47,076 bases of DNA from Acephala macrosclerotiorum (Eukaryota > Ascomycota > Leotiomycetes > Helotiales > Mollisiaceae), in contig MU119508.1 in NCBI GenBank assembly GCA_014904845.1, positions 1 to 47,076 on the forward strand. The letters run 5' to 3'. The notes under the pieces were generated by a model. That model searched no databases. It saw only the letters and a list, made by a program, of their open reading frames with translations, and was not told the DNA's origin. Below, in pieces: positions 24,372 to 36,069 of this stretch; the stretch's first letter is position 1; the number at the start of each line of letters is the position of its first letter. Position numbers and translations under genes: made by a program.

Positions 24372-25186
24372 CCTCACATGCAGAAACACTACTGCACCTC
24401 AGCATAGAGCTAGAGCAAGTTTCTCAAGCACCACCAGACACTTCGGCAAATCTTCCAAATGAGAACAGGCCATACTTCGAAAGAATGGTTTAGACTCTAC
24501 GTCCAAGAAGACCCAGATCCGGGACGTAATCAAGGATGAGAAAACTCTTACTTTCCGACAAAAATCCGGCTCAAAAACTCCTAATCTACCACCACCTCAA
24601 CACCCCCTCATCTTCATCCATAATCCAGCATTCCGAACTCAAACCAAAATACTTTCCAACGAACGATACAAATTTCTCCGACCCCTCTAGACACAACGCC
24701 AATTAAAACCGCTTGAGAAAATCGATAAAGAGCTGGAGAGGAGAGAATTGCAGGCAATATGGAATGGAGCGACGAATGAAGATATTAAAAAGCTTAGAAA
24801 GATAAATGGGTTTGTTTCAAATATGTGGATGATTGGGCTGGCATTGATTGGGGTTAGGGTTGGGGTTGTGGAGTGGGGTGTCTTTCCTCGTGAGGTGGAG
24901 TAGTGTCTGAATATCCCATCATATGAGATAATCAAGGCGAGGGGAGGGGGGCGGGGGGCGGGGCGGGGCGGAGCAAGGTGCGATGTGCAACAAAGCTGCA
25001 CTTCTTATCCCGACATTCAGCGCATAAGAAAATGTCCTGAACGTCGTTGGATACTATCTTCATCTCAATTCATTCAATTATTCTCCTTCTACCCCCTCTC
25101 ATTACCCTACATTTCCTCCGCCATACCTTCTCAGATCCATCACATCGCCTGCCTCTCTCCAACATCCCCAATCTCCTTCCCCATAA
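24372..25186. other. No secure gene
   Basis: About 800 bp. A G-rich tract at about 24,935-24,975 (runs of G separated by single bases) could form a G-quadruplex on the plus strand. Open frames crossing it are proline-rich artefacts. The last part should carry the 3' UTR of the secreted-protein gene. Confidence 0.3.
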
Positions 25187-25763
25187 TTAAGCCTCCCACC
25201 TCTTCTCAGAAACAGCACTCGGTTTAACTCCCGTACTCTGCACAGCATTCGGCCCCACGTCCGGATAGCTCGCAATCGGATTCACCGCATTAGGAGAATT
25301 ATACCCAAAGAATGCTTCCGTCTGACTGTCTTCCTTGACGACTGTCATGACTGTGAAGTCGTTGGGGGCTGGGGCCCAACCCCAGGAGATGACGTAGTTT
25401 GAATTCTATTTGAACATGTAAGCTTTTCATCCCCTTCTTACTTTTGGATCTGAAAGTATGTGCAGAGGTGGGGAAGTCATGAGCGGAAGAAGGGAAAGGA
25501 AGGGATGGGAAAAGACAGAAGAGGGAGTGAAGTACCTCTTGGCAAGGGATATTAGCCCAGGAATGAGTAGTAGCCGGCGTCGCAAAATCCACTGTAGTAC
25601 AATGCTGCGTAACGCCATTATTAAAATCGATCGTGAAGTAATACGTGCAGATATTGGGATTCGTGCAATTTCTCGTGAAGTTTTTGACGGACCAGGCATC
25701 GGTCGCCGAGGTAGAGGTGGCGAGGAAGGGGATGAGGGTGAGGAGGGTGGTTTTGAGTTGCAT
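25187..25763 (-). CDS. Small secreted protein (148 aa), 2 exons
   Basis: Minus-strand exon 1 is 25,763-25,536 (76 codons) and exon 2 is 25,405-25,187 (72 codons plus stop), split by a phase-0 intron of 130 bp (GTACTT..AATAG). The product begins with a clear signal peptide (MQLKTTLLTLIPFLATSTSA, probable cleavage after residue 20). The mature part has four cysteines (RNCTNPNIC, TQHC, IPC) and a W-rich start (AWSVKNF). The spacing W..NF..C....C.YYF.IDF resembles the fungal AA1-like / hypersensitivity-type small secreted protein group, recognised by pattern only. It ends in a soluble tail with no membrane anchor. A role in host or surface interaction is possible but inferred. Single copy here; the gene appears intact. 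Confidence 0.75.
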
Positions 25764-27346
25764 TTTGATGGGAGCTGGGGGTTGATATGAGGAGAGGGTG
25801 TATTGGGTGCGTTAGTTTAGTGTTGATTTGAGGTTTGGTAGGTGAGGACGAGAAAGCAAGAGGAGAAAGGTAAGTACTTATACACCAGGACAACACACCA
25901 CCTCTTCCCAACTACCCCCAAACACGAGGCTACCCTTCTCATACCTCGTACTCCCTCACCAACCGTCAAAAACCATCACATCGCATGATCTCCCCTGCAC
26001 CAACATGCCTCCATCCACCTCGGGGAGTACAGATCTCGGTACCTGACATCGCCAAGCGCAGCTCAACAATTTTTCTCGTGTTGTCCATCCATGAGACTCG
26101 TTTCCCCTCGGACTAAACACCAGAGGTATGTTGGGAAGGTGACAGAAGGAGCGCTCAAATCTCGTGTCTGTCGACGTCCGGACAATTGTAACCACCGGAC
26201 CCCTGCAGATCGCGAGGCAGGGAGCCATGAATCTCGAATTACCGGCTCAGAACGCTAGTTTGCTGATTTTAGACATTGTCTTTTAGGTTTCCTAGTTTGG
26301 TGTTCCTCTCTGTGTGATGGCGTCTTCCCCAGAAAAGACTAGCACGCCCCTCCGGCTGTGGCGCCGTAAGCTTGCTGTACTACCACTGCGATGTCTCGCA
26401 CGAAACGTCCCTGCAGAGAAGGATCAACGATCGATCATCTGACAACGAAGAAGGTTCGCTGCATCAGATGAGGGGGGGAAATACGAGGAAGACGACGTTG
26501 CCAAGCGCAAACACAACATTCGAGAGAAGCAAAATAGATTAAAGCTTGTGCATAGAACTTTCTCGTGTCACAAAGTTTGAGAGATCTTGGAATGATGCAA
26601 GAGGAGAGGAGAGGATGTGTTGGCCTCGGTTGGATAAAAGGGGTAAGCATAGAGGAGGCTGGCTAGCGTGCCAGATGCCGGGTGCGGGGTGAGCTAAAGC
26701 GGTAAGGTTGGATTTGAGGGAGGGGAGTTGGAGCAAACGACTTGGACGTATTAAGGAATAAGAAAGGGGACTTCAGATACTAAGACAAGTTGAAATGCTG
26801 GAGCGAAATGAGGTGGAAACAATCAAGTACTTTCAGAAGAACGAAATCTACCCAAGCTCGAGAGACGTTGGGAACACGAGATAAATGTAGCACTTGCCAC
26901 AAATCTACTCGTCGATTCTCAAAATTTCAGGTATGTCAGGGAGCACTGCATCAGAAATTCCGACCGTGACTTTGCATCATCATCATCAATTATGAATCTA
27001 GCAATTGAAAGCTAGTGGTATCATAGTACATCTCAATCAGCAAGAAGCGCTGCACCCAATGCTTCATCATGCAATATTTTGTCCCACCTTTCACGCCCGA
27101 AAATGGTAGAAAGTAACCACCCAAGTCATCGACTCCAGGCCAGGTATCTATGCACTCCATCCCGTCTCCCAAACGCCGTTCGTAAAGATCTATAGGATCA
27201 AGCAAACGCCATCCCATGGGTATCGTGTCGTATCATAATTTTCTATCTGGCAGCCAAGCCAAATCAAATCCTCAAATATGCCCCTCCTAGTCGCTCCTTT
27301 CGTATGCTAGAGATAATGCAAAGTCTTCAGCGTTCTGTTTGTCGCT
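25764..27346. other. Intergenic, about 1.6 kb, no secure gene
   Basis: Upstream of the secreted-protein gene and downstream of SCAP. Its two ends should hold a promoter and a 3' UTR. Open frames here (for example minus 25,956-26,228) show no recognisable domain or exon chain. Confidence 0.35.
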
Positions 27347-30300
27347 TCAAAATGTCTTCTTCCTAGCGCCCACTCCTCGTCGTCGTCTAGATGCAGTAGC
27401 CATCCCCACGAAAGCCGTATCATCATTCGAGCTCTCAGCTGCATCGAAATGCTCATGACCAACCGTGATGATCTTGATAATGTTGCCAAGTGCGACTGCA
27501 AGACTTCGCTTACCCATCTTCTGCAAAGGACCGAGCGAGCTGATCAAGAGGTGGTCGTGCTCGTTGTAGCCGAATAGAGGAGACGTGGCTCGCAGCCCTC
27601 GAGCAGAGATAGACCAGACCTCCCATGCATCGTCCTCGGTGTTCTGACGCCTAAGTGAAGGTCGAGAGTTCGCGCCTCTGCGTCGAATGCCTATGTTTGC
27701 GATTGGTTTCTGGTCGGCCTCCTCAGGGGATTCCTTCTTCCGGATACCAACCAAGTAACCAACCTGCAGTGCCTCCCACTGTCCAGGATTCTCAACCTCG
27801 TACCTATGCTCAACGGTCTCGCGCCACAGACAGCAGGTCTTGCTGCCTGGTGTCCAAGGGTCACGGAAGCAGATGGTATCACCCTCTCGTTGAGGCAGAT
27901 ATGATTGGAGAACGACATTTCCTGTCTCAGCGCAAGTATATGCGATGGCGAGACTGGCAAGGCCAACCGAGCCACATTGAGGTCGACGGCGGGTAGAGTG
28001 GAAGCAGCGTAATGAATCCTTCTTCATCTCCTTTGTGGCAAACGTATGCGTAACACGATGGGTGACAATGTCAATCAAATCAACTGTGTGCTTTCGTACG
28101 GCCAGGAAGGAGCTCAGGATTGGCAATGGCAGGATTGACAAGATCTCCTTATCATCTGGAGGCTCAGGTATCTCTAAACCATCGGAGACCCATCCCCCCT
28201 CCAGCTGAGACGCAATGTGGACACAACCCTTCTTCGAAGAAGTGATGATTCGTGGTGGCGGATTGGGTGATGTAGCATTTGGCTTCTCGAAATGTTGCCG
28301 TACACACACGAGTGGGCTGCGGCAAATCTGTATTTGCTTGCTCTGCCCGGTTTCCACATGAACCTCACTCATCAAACCGTTGTGGCGAACCACGACAACA
28401 GGATCAATCAACTCAGCCTTGTCGTGTCCAAAGCAAAATGAGACTGGGATGCGGCCCTTCACTTCAACCTGCATGGACGGACCCCATCTCTTCTCTGGGA
28501 TATTCCATAAAAAGATTCGATCTCTACCCGACAGTATGGCTAGCCAGTTCGAGTCGTTGTCAATCGCAATTGCCAGTACTGGGAACGGGTCAACGTGGTT
28601 TTCCACATCTTGGACGATGTAGCTCATGATGCCTTGGCGAACGTCCCAGATACGGATCCATCTGTCCAGTCCAACTGTTGCCAGAACGCCATCTCTAGAT
28701 GTCGTTAAGAGCATCACGTCCAGAGCATGTCCTCTGCTCAAGGTTTTTACAGACAAAAGCGGCTCCTCTTCTCTCTCAACATCGTCATCTACTGGCTCAC
28801 CCGATAAGAGATAGTTCATCAAAAGGCCGACAGCTGCGACAAATATGATGACTACAACGACGAAAGTGTTGAATTGGTTCCTGGCAAAGTCGTAGGCAGC
28901 AGGTAGTAATGGGCGAACACCCGATTTGTCAGGCGTCCGGTCCGAGCCGTTCAAGACAAAGACCAGGGGATCATAGACACGCGCAATATAATGTGTTGCG
29001 AGTGGCTTGATCACTTGTATAACTTCGTGTGCTGTCTCGTGGTCTTGCATTCGGAGCCAAGCTGTGGGTGTTCTTGCTTGGTGAATATCCACAGACAAGG
29101 GAGATGTCGCACCTGAATCTGGCGTTCGACTTTTAGATCCCAGCCAGGAGAGAATCCTCATGAAAGTTTGACCCCAGGTTGGTCCCTCGAAGAAATGCCA
29201 CTGCGCAACTATAGCGACGAGGAAAATTACAATTGGTGACGCTATTCTGGTCGATAATGGCGCTCGAAACCATGATCTTTTCGGTTGAAGCTCTGGGCTT
29301 AATGAATCACTTCTTGTAGACGCTCGAGATAGAGAATCACTCAACTCCATTCGCGATACGTCAACGCTCAAGACGGCTGTAAAGAAGGTGCATAAATAGA
29401 AGAAGTCGAAGATAATGGCGATAGCTGCAAACGCGCAAAAGTTTGCAACTTGGGGCCCTGTCTTGGATAGAATCCATAGTATGACCAAGTTTTGAGCGAC
29501 ACCAGAAAGGGCAATGTGTCCAACCTCACCTAGCGCTTCCCCAATTCTGACTCCCGGCGCACTCTCTGCAGGGGTGATGATAACAGCATTGATCAACCTG
29601 AAGATGTTCTCCAAACCTATTACCAGCATAACAATTGGGAATACTGCTCTAGGCATTTTGGAGAGGTCTACCTTAAGGATGGCGCAGATGGTGAAACTTG
29701 ACATGATCGACACTGCAATCTGGGCTGCGACAGCAACGATGAGACCGAGCCGGGACTTCAGTGCACGCAGCTTCGATAGACTGAAAAAGAAGTACACGGT
29801 TGTGAGAGTGTAAGCCAGTCCGAGAAAGAGGTTGTCCTGGAATGAAAGGGGCTGGAATCGAAATTCGTAGAGGATGCTGATAAGAGACCGTCCATTAGCT
29901 GGATAAAGTTGCCATCTTCCGTTGTTTCGATGAGCCAATTCCTCTGCCTTTCTCTCCCATTGTCTGCCAACAGGGGAATCCAGCATATGAATCAATGTAA
30001 TAACCAATGCATCTGCAGCGACAAGTCTGTGATCCTCGAAGCGCTTGCCACTGAAGACAATCGAATGCCGAAGGGTAATATTGACTGATGTCGATTGGTT
30101 CGAGTGCTCATTGACAGTGCTGATAATATCCTTGTCGTCTGCAATCTTCTCTGCAGAACATGACCAGTATTGCAGTGGCGAATGAAAGAACCAGGAGGCA
30201 TCGGTCAAACCATTGATGGCATGGAGAGTGTCTCGATCACCTATGGTCAGGTCGGTGAAAGGGTTAAAGAGGGGTATTTGCTTTGATGTGCGGCGAGGGG

Positions 30301-30789
30301 CAAAGTCGATAGTGGGGCCGAGTAGCTCATCTTGGATTTCGAGTGCGCTCTGCAGTACGTCTTTCTGTAGAGCTTTCATGTAAGAACCTGCATTGTGTTA
30401 GCAAAATGAATGCGACGCGCTATAAAGACTGCATACCGTGCACCCAGATCGATCTCATGACAACATCGGGACGCGTGTCCGGTCGACCTTCGTACGGCTG
30501 CGCAGATGTCCAGACGTGATGTGGCAGGTTCGAGGAACCGTTGGTGTAGTTGTTCGTGTAGAGGAAGGGGAAAGGGAATCCCAATATCACAGCAACGGCG
30601 ACCGAGATCATAAGAGTGATGATCGGGTGACGTGCCGCATTGTAGCCATAACGCGTGAAGGTTGCCCTGAGGGGATGCTTTTTGTCGAGCTTGGGAGGGT
30701 CCGTAGTTCTATATAGCATCAATAAGGAACGACGGGGTTGTGGAAGAGCTGGCATACCCGCGGAACGGATAGAGAAGGTACCAAAACAT
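27347..30789 (-). CDS. SCAP: SREBP cleavage-activating protein (SCAP) homologue, 3 exons
   Basis: Minus-strand exons 30,789-30,758, 30,708-30,437 and 30,387-27,347 give 1,114 residues. Both introns are 49 bp and start GTATGC; junctions are in phase. The start is the ATG of a short first exon (MFWYLLYPFRG), typical of fungal SCAPs; the next in-frame start would lose it. A first membrane segment (about 45-65, HPIITLMISVAVAVILGF) and a lumenal loop precede a sterol-sensing domain at about 285-450, with LAYTLTTVYFFFSLSKLR matching the YIYF segment of animal SCAP, several hydrophobic helices and ENIFRLINAV. Another membrane segment lies near 490. The C-terminal half carries WD40-like repeats (DGVLATVGLDRWIRIWD, WLAILSGRDRIFLWN). 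SCAP sits in the ER, senses sterol and escorts the SREBP transcription factor for activation. No lesion is seen. It is the best-supported gene in the window. Confidence 0.92.
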
Positions 30790-33261
30790 TGATGCCGGGT
30801 TCTTTGCGGCTTTGGACGCCAGCACCAGTGCAGAGGTTCCTAGAGCAAGAGCTTGAGATCGTCAGTAACAATCCTTATGCTTGCGCATCTGCCGCGATGG
30901 TGGTCGGTCGTTGGCGCTGTTGGCTATCAGAGTGCTTGCTTGGCCGCCAAATCGGTGTTGTTCGGATCATGGTGCGTCGCGTGTGATGACGGCCGGGTCA
31001 AGAGGGGAGGCGACGACGAGAGAGCAGTGGTCGCACGGCGCACAAGTGAATGATGTGAACGATGCGGATGGTGAATTGAGGCCTCTGGCAGAGGCTTTTC
31101 ACCTTTGACGGTGGTGAATGCGGAGTTGGGGAGAGGAGCAGCTGTGATGGAAGTTCGTGAGACAAGTGCAGGTGCAGGCGCAGTTGCAAGGGAATAACCT
31201 TAGGCGAGCCGAGCGGAGGCAAGCGCCACCAGTCAGAACGACCGCGACTCTGCTGACCAACTTGATCCGCATCCAGCAAACCACCACAACCTTCAACGCC
31301 AGATCCTCCGGTGATGTCAGTGGAAGCAGCAACTGTCCAAGCACTTTATATACAAGGCACAGGCTTCCAGGAATACAGAGAAGTGAGTCGTGGCGGTAAC
31401 GCGCTTCCCATATAATCCACGACCAAAATTTCCATATATGCAGTGGAATCCTCTTCCGTGCGTGCGTGCGAGATGCAGTGCCGAAGCTCGATCCGGTTGC
31501 TGGTCGTGTTACCTTCTCATACAAGCTCGTTCCAATTTCCTTGCTACGATATTCCCAGATGCCTTTACATACGACGCTCCACTGGGGGTCCGGATGCGGT
31601 ATGTTCTCGTTCCTAGGGCTTGAGGCTGCGTGCGAGGGGTGGTGATACGTCGAGTCTGAGAATCCTCGATGCTGGACGGCGGTGGTGGTACAGGATGAAA
31701 AAGAACGCTCTCCTCACTCACCAATATCTTCCATTCGGGCAGCAGAACTCAAGCAGATGGCGGGCACCGTTGCGCAAACAGTGTTGCCAAACACACCTTC
31801 AGCCATGGAACGAATCATGCTGCACGCTCTCCAGGTCCAGACTGCTTCCGACGCCCGCCCCTGTCCGCCTCCTCAGCAAAGCAATCTCGAGGTTGGCCGG
31901 AGGCACAATCAAGGGCGCGGTCCAGAACAATCAGCATTGAAGAGAGCGCAGGTCGAGAGGATGTCACAGCGGCGTTCCTTCACATCGCACAGGACGAAGC
32001 CCTTCTATATGTGTTCTGGAATGAGCGACAACATACAATGCAAACCTAATTGTTATTCTAGAATCGCATGTTTTCCTGACACTACTCTGACGATATAATC
32101 AGCCCACTGCGGCCGGTGTGTGGAAGCTGAACTACTGTGATCACTGTCGTAGCGAATCGCAGCCCTGGCGAGAGTTGAGATGATTGCGAGTCCCTGGAAA
32201 AAGCCACACATTCTTCCGTGCCAATGCCACGAGGGTGCAGACATCCACGAAGGAGAAAGCCGCAATGGCTGCGTGGCACATTTGTCTTCTGCACCGGGAA
32301 CCCCTTCGGGATTTGAATGGGGAATCTTCAAATTCGATTCGACGCCTCCAGACCAGGAATTATGCAGCTTTCCAGAATGTGTCATAGACGAGACCTCTTC
32401 CACGACAGGAACAGCCAGACCGTCCACTTTCGAATTTTCTACTCACGATAACTTCACCAAAGTGTTGAACTACTTTCCCTTGAAGGGGCTAGTTTGAGTC
32501 GCTGTTGCAGACGTAGAATCTCCGACGGGTACTTCGTATTCTGAAATCTGGCCCGAAGTCGGGCTTCTGGATGATGACAATACCCGTCGAGCCATTGGGC
32601 AATGTTTTTGAGTTGCAAATTTGAATTACCTTCTCTCCGACACCGCCGGTATGCCCATTCAGCGTTGGAGCAAATCGTGACCAATAAGCCTAGACGAAGG
32701 TCATTGGATGAGAATCGCTCCAGCTCGTGATATATCCCGAAGAAGAGATCATATGTTCATTGAACCAGTAGAACTCATGCTCTTCACTGTTGCAAAGCAC
32801 CATAGCATTCGGGACATCTATCTAATCCGAAAGTGTCTTATCAGTCAAGGAATATGCTCCGAGTCACGTGGCTTCCATTTTCAGCAAACCGTCACTTCCC
32901 AGGATGTTCAACACCACTTGTTCCTTCGCTCATCACGTTTTCCAACTTTTCTGCTCTAGATTTCTTATCTCGCAGGACTCTCACGATCAATTCTTCGGAA
33001 CTGAGCCCCCAGATAAGCCATGTCGAAGATCTTAACGCCCTATGAATTCGTATGGTCATGCATGCTCCGCTCCCCACGAGGCTATGCCAAACTCATGCCC
33101 CCAATGGTTCAACGCCAACGACTCGATTCTGCCTTCCGATCCAGCCTTACTTCAGAATATGTATTCCGAAAGCAAAACCTCGTTCACTTTTTCCTTCCTA
33201 CCTTTTCTTTCGCGTCATTGCCGCCTGCTCCTGATCTTCACTCCGATCTTCTCTTGTCGAC
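30790..33261. other. Divergent intergenic region, about 2.5 kb
   Basis: Separates SCAP (-) from the NLR-type gene (+), so both promoters should be here. Overlapping open frames exist on both strands (31,099-31,524 minus; 31,682-32,098 plus; 32,053-32,427 minus), but their translations show no known domain. A long 5' UTR or a lineage-specific gene cannot be excluded. Confidence 0.35.
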
Positions 33262-36059
33262 ATGGTTCTCGACCCACTCTCAGCTATCGGCCTTGCAGGC
33301 AATATCGTTCAGTTTATAGATTTCAGTTGCAGTATTCTCTCAGAAAGCCGAAAGACTTATCGGTCAGCAATCGGAACCTCGACTGCGAATGTCGAGCTGG
33401 AAAATGTCGCCGAAAGCCTTCGTCAATTTACGGTCCAACTTCAGACCTCAACAAACGGGCAAGCATCTCAGCCTGATGCGAATCAGGCGTTCGAGAAGGT
33501 CCTTGAGTCGTGTCGAGGGGTAGCTGATGAGCTGCTGCAGGCAGTTCAACGACTCAAAGTCCAGAATGGGCCACACAGAAAGTGGAGGAGCTTCCGGCAA
33601 GCGTTGATTACGGTATGGCGGAAAGAAGAGCTCTCCGGGATGGAAAAAAGATTGAGTTTCTTGCGACAACAAGTCACACTTCATTTAGTGTCTCGGGTCA
33701 GGTCAGTTCGCCTTTTCACTCCAACTGAAACTTTAGCTTACTTACACCAAGCGGACAGAGACGGACAAAACTCGATCGTAAAACAACTCGACGACTTGGG
33801 CGAAGAAACTAAATTGATGAAATTCGACCGCAGTCACGAGATCAATCAGATCCACGATGCATTACATTCGATCGAAATTGCCAGCTCTTCAATGGCTACC
33901 AGAGATGACTTAGATCGATTTCGCCACATTATACACGACTCGTCTCTCGCCACCCTAGACATTTCGAAGGAAGTAGAAATACTACAAAGCTTGCGTTACA
34001 AGTCGATGGAAGTTAGACAGTCTAGGATTGTTGAGGCGCACAAACACACCTTCGATTGGATCTTCAAGGCAGAGGACTTATCGTCGAGCGATGTTCGATC
34101 AAAAATCAGATTAAGGAAATGGCTACGATCCCAAAACGGAATCTTCTGGGTCTCCGGTAAAGCGGGTTCTGGAAAGCCAAAACTCATGAAGTATCTATAC
34201 GATGATCCAAGAACTATGAAGTGCCTTAGTCATTGGTCCGGGGCTGCCCGTCTGTTTACAGCGAGCTTTTATTTCTGGATGACAGGAACGGATATGCAAA
34301 AGTCACAGCAAGGACTCCTGCAGTCCCTCCTTTACGAGATTCTGAGCAAATCCCCTGATCTTATACCTACTGTCTGCCAAGATCGTTGGGAGGGAACCAG
34401 CGCGCCTGACAGATATCGACGTTCCGGGGCCTGGGGTGCCACTGAGCTGACCAGGGCATTTGAGCGTTTATAGGACTGGGCATCGCCAACAAGGAAGTTT
34501 TGCTTCTTTATCGATGGGCTCGACGAATATGAGGGAGATCATTTTGAGTTACTGGACATAATGGATGGCATAGTCAAATCCCCACACATCAAGTTATGCC
34601 TCTCAAGCAGACCATGGAACTGTTTTGAGGACGTGCTAGGCAAGGATGTCGACCGAAAATTATATCTACAAGATCTGACCCGACACGATATCGAAATTTA
34701 CTCCAAGACAAAACTCAAGAGACCATCAAACTGGGCTTCAACATATGAGGACCGGATTTCTCACGAGGCGTTATCAATGGAGATCGTAAATCGTGCGCAA
34801 GGGGTATTTCTGTGGGTCTTTCTTGTCGTTCGATCTCTCCAAGAAGGCTTAGCCAATGGAGACAGCACTTCTATGCTGCAGCGCCGGCTTCGATCTCTGC
34901 CCACTGACCTGGAGCCTTTCTTTGAGCTTATTCTAACATCCATCGACAAAGTCTATCAAGAAAAAATGGGTGCGATGTTCCAAGTCGCCTTAGAGACTAG
35001 GGAACCTCTCTCCCTACTCACATACTCTTTCCTCGACGAAGAAGATCCGAACTTCTCTATCAAGCTTCCTTTTGGTCCATTAGACTCAAGAGAGATACAG
35101 TCTCGTTTGGACGATACGAGAAGACGAATCAATGGGCGATCCAAGGGTTTATTGGAAGTCTCGACTGTGGGTCTCCAAAAGGTCACTGAAAGCAGTACCG
35201 TCGAGTTCCTGCATCGAACCGTGCGCGACTTCTTGAACACTGAAAGATTGCGCCTGGCACTGGTGTCCATGACTCCAAGTAACTACAATGCTTGCTTTAC
35301 TCTGGGTCAGGCTCTCCTGGCCATTTGCAAAACAACTAAGCATACATTGACATCCACAGGGTCTATCCATGATTCAATAGTTGCTGCTCTTGACGTTGCC
35401 TGCAGGGCGGAGGAACAACGAGGAAAAACAGATAATCTCATGCTTGATGAACTAGAACGGACGGGAAAGGTCCGATTTCGTTCCTTTTTGGACTCTAACT
35501 CTTTTCTCGCACACATGATAAGATGCGGATTGGTGCTATACACCTCCGACAGGTTGAATAAACAAGCGCAACTTCTGCCTTCAGAAAGAGGTGCGCTGCT
35601 TATGCGAGCCGTTGGTAAGTCGTCGAGCATGAGTAAATGGGAGCGCAAACACATACGAATGTTTGAAATGCTGCTCGGACAAGGATTCACTCCCAACGAT
35701 CCGGTGCGCCATACGAGTACCGTATGGCGCCAATTCTTCGACCTCATGATGTCCAAGACAAGAAGCCATGCAACAACTTCTCATCAATGCGTGCCAATTG
35801 TCCGTATAGTCGAGCTCCTCTTGAGTCGTGGCTGGGACCCTAATCAGCCAATAACTGGTGGGCGCACAATTTGAACTTCATTCTTAGAGAAGGTCTCTCA
35901 TCCCAACTCATTCTGGCACATCTACATCGTCCATGGGATAACGAAGGCGTTCCTTCGTTATGGCGCGAATCCTCTCACAAGCTACTACTACTTCTCCGAC
36001 ATGGGCTGCCGCATTGGTCCGGTCTTCAAAGGACTACCAGGGGCTGCAGCATTTCGTGA
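33262..36059 (+). pseudogene. NLR-type NACHT (STAND) protein, inactivated
   Basis: Reads as one frame from 33,262 to 35,874 apart from a TAG at 34,471-34,473. The N-terminus (MVLDPLSAIGLAGNIVQFID) is the conserved N-terminal domain of many fungal NLR/STAND proteins (HeLo/SesA-like group, by pattern). A NACHT NTPase follows: Walker A GKAGSGKPKLMKYL near residue 300, Walker B FFIDGLDEYEG just after the stop, then LCLSSRPWNCFED and LYLQDLTRHDI. Three defects are visible. The TAG fits loss of a CAG glutamine codon by CpA-to-TpA change. Walker A has Pro where Ser/Thr follows the catalytic Lys. At 35,872 a TGA fits loss of one base from a TGG codon, and the reading continues in the next frame (NFILREGL) to 36,059. 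The 3' end stops at the AT-rich boundary, so repeat elements are probably truncated. Such proteins govern fungal self/non-self recognition and programmed cell death. Confidence 0.85.
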
Positions 36060-36069
36060 CACTAAAAAT

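Noticed and set aside
31099..32500. Several overlapping open frames between SCAP and the NLR gene
   Set aside because: They overlap on both strands, show no domain and do not chain through splice sites; kept as intergenic.
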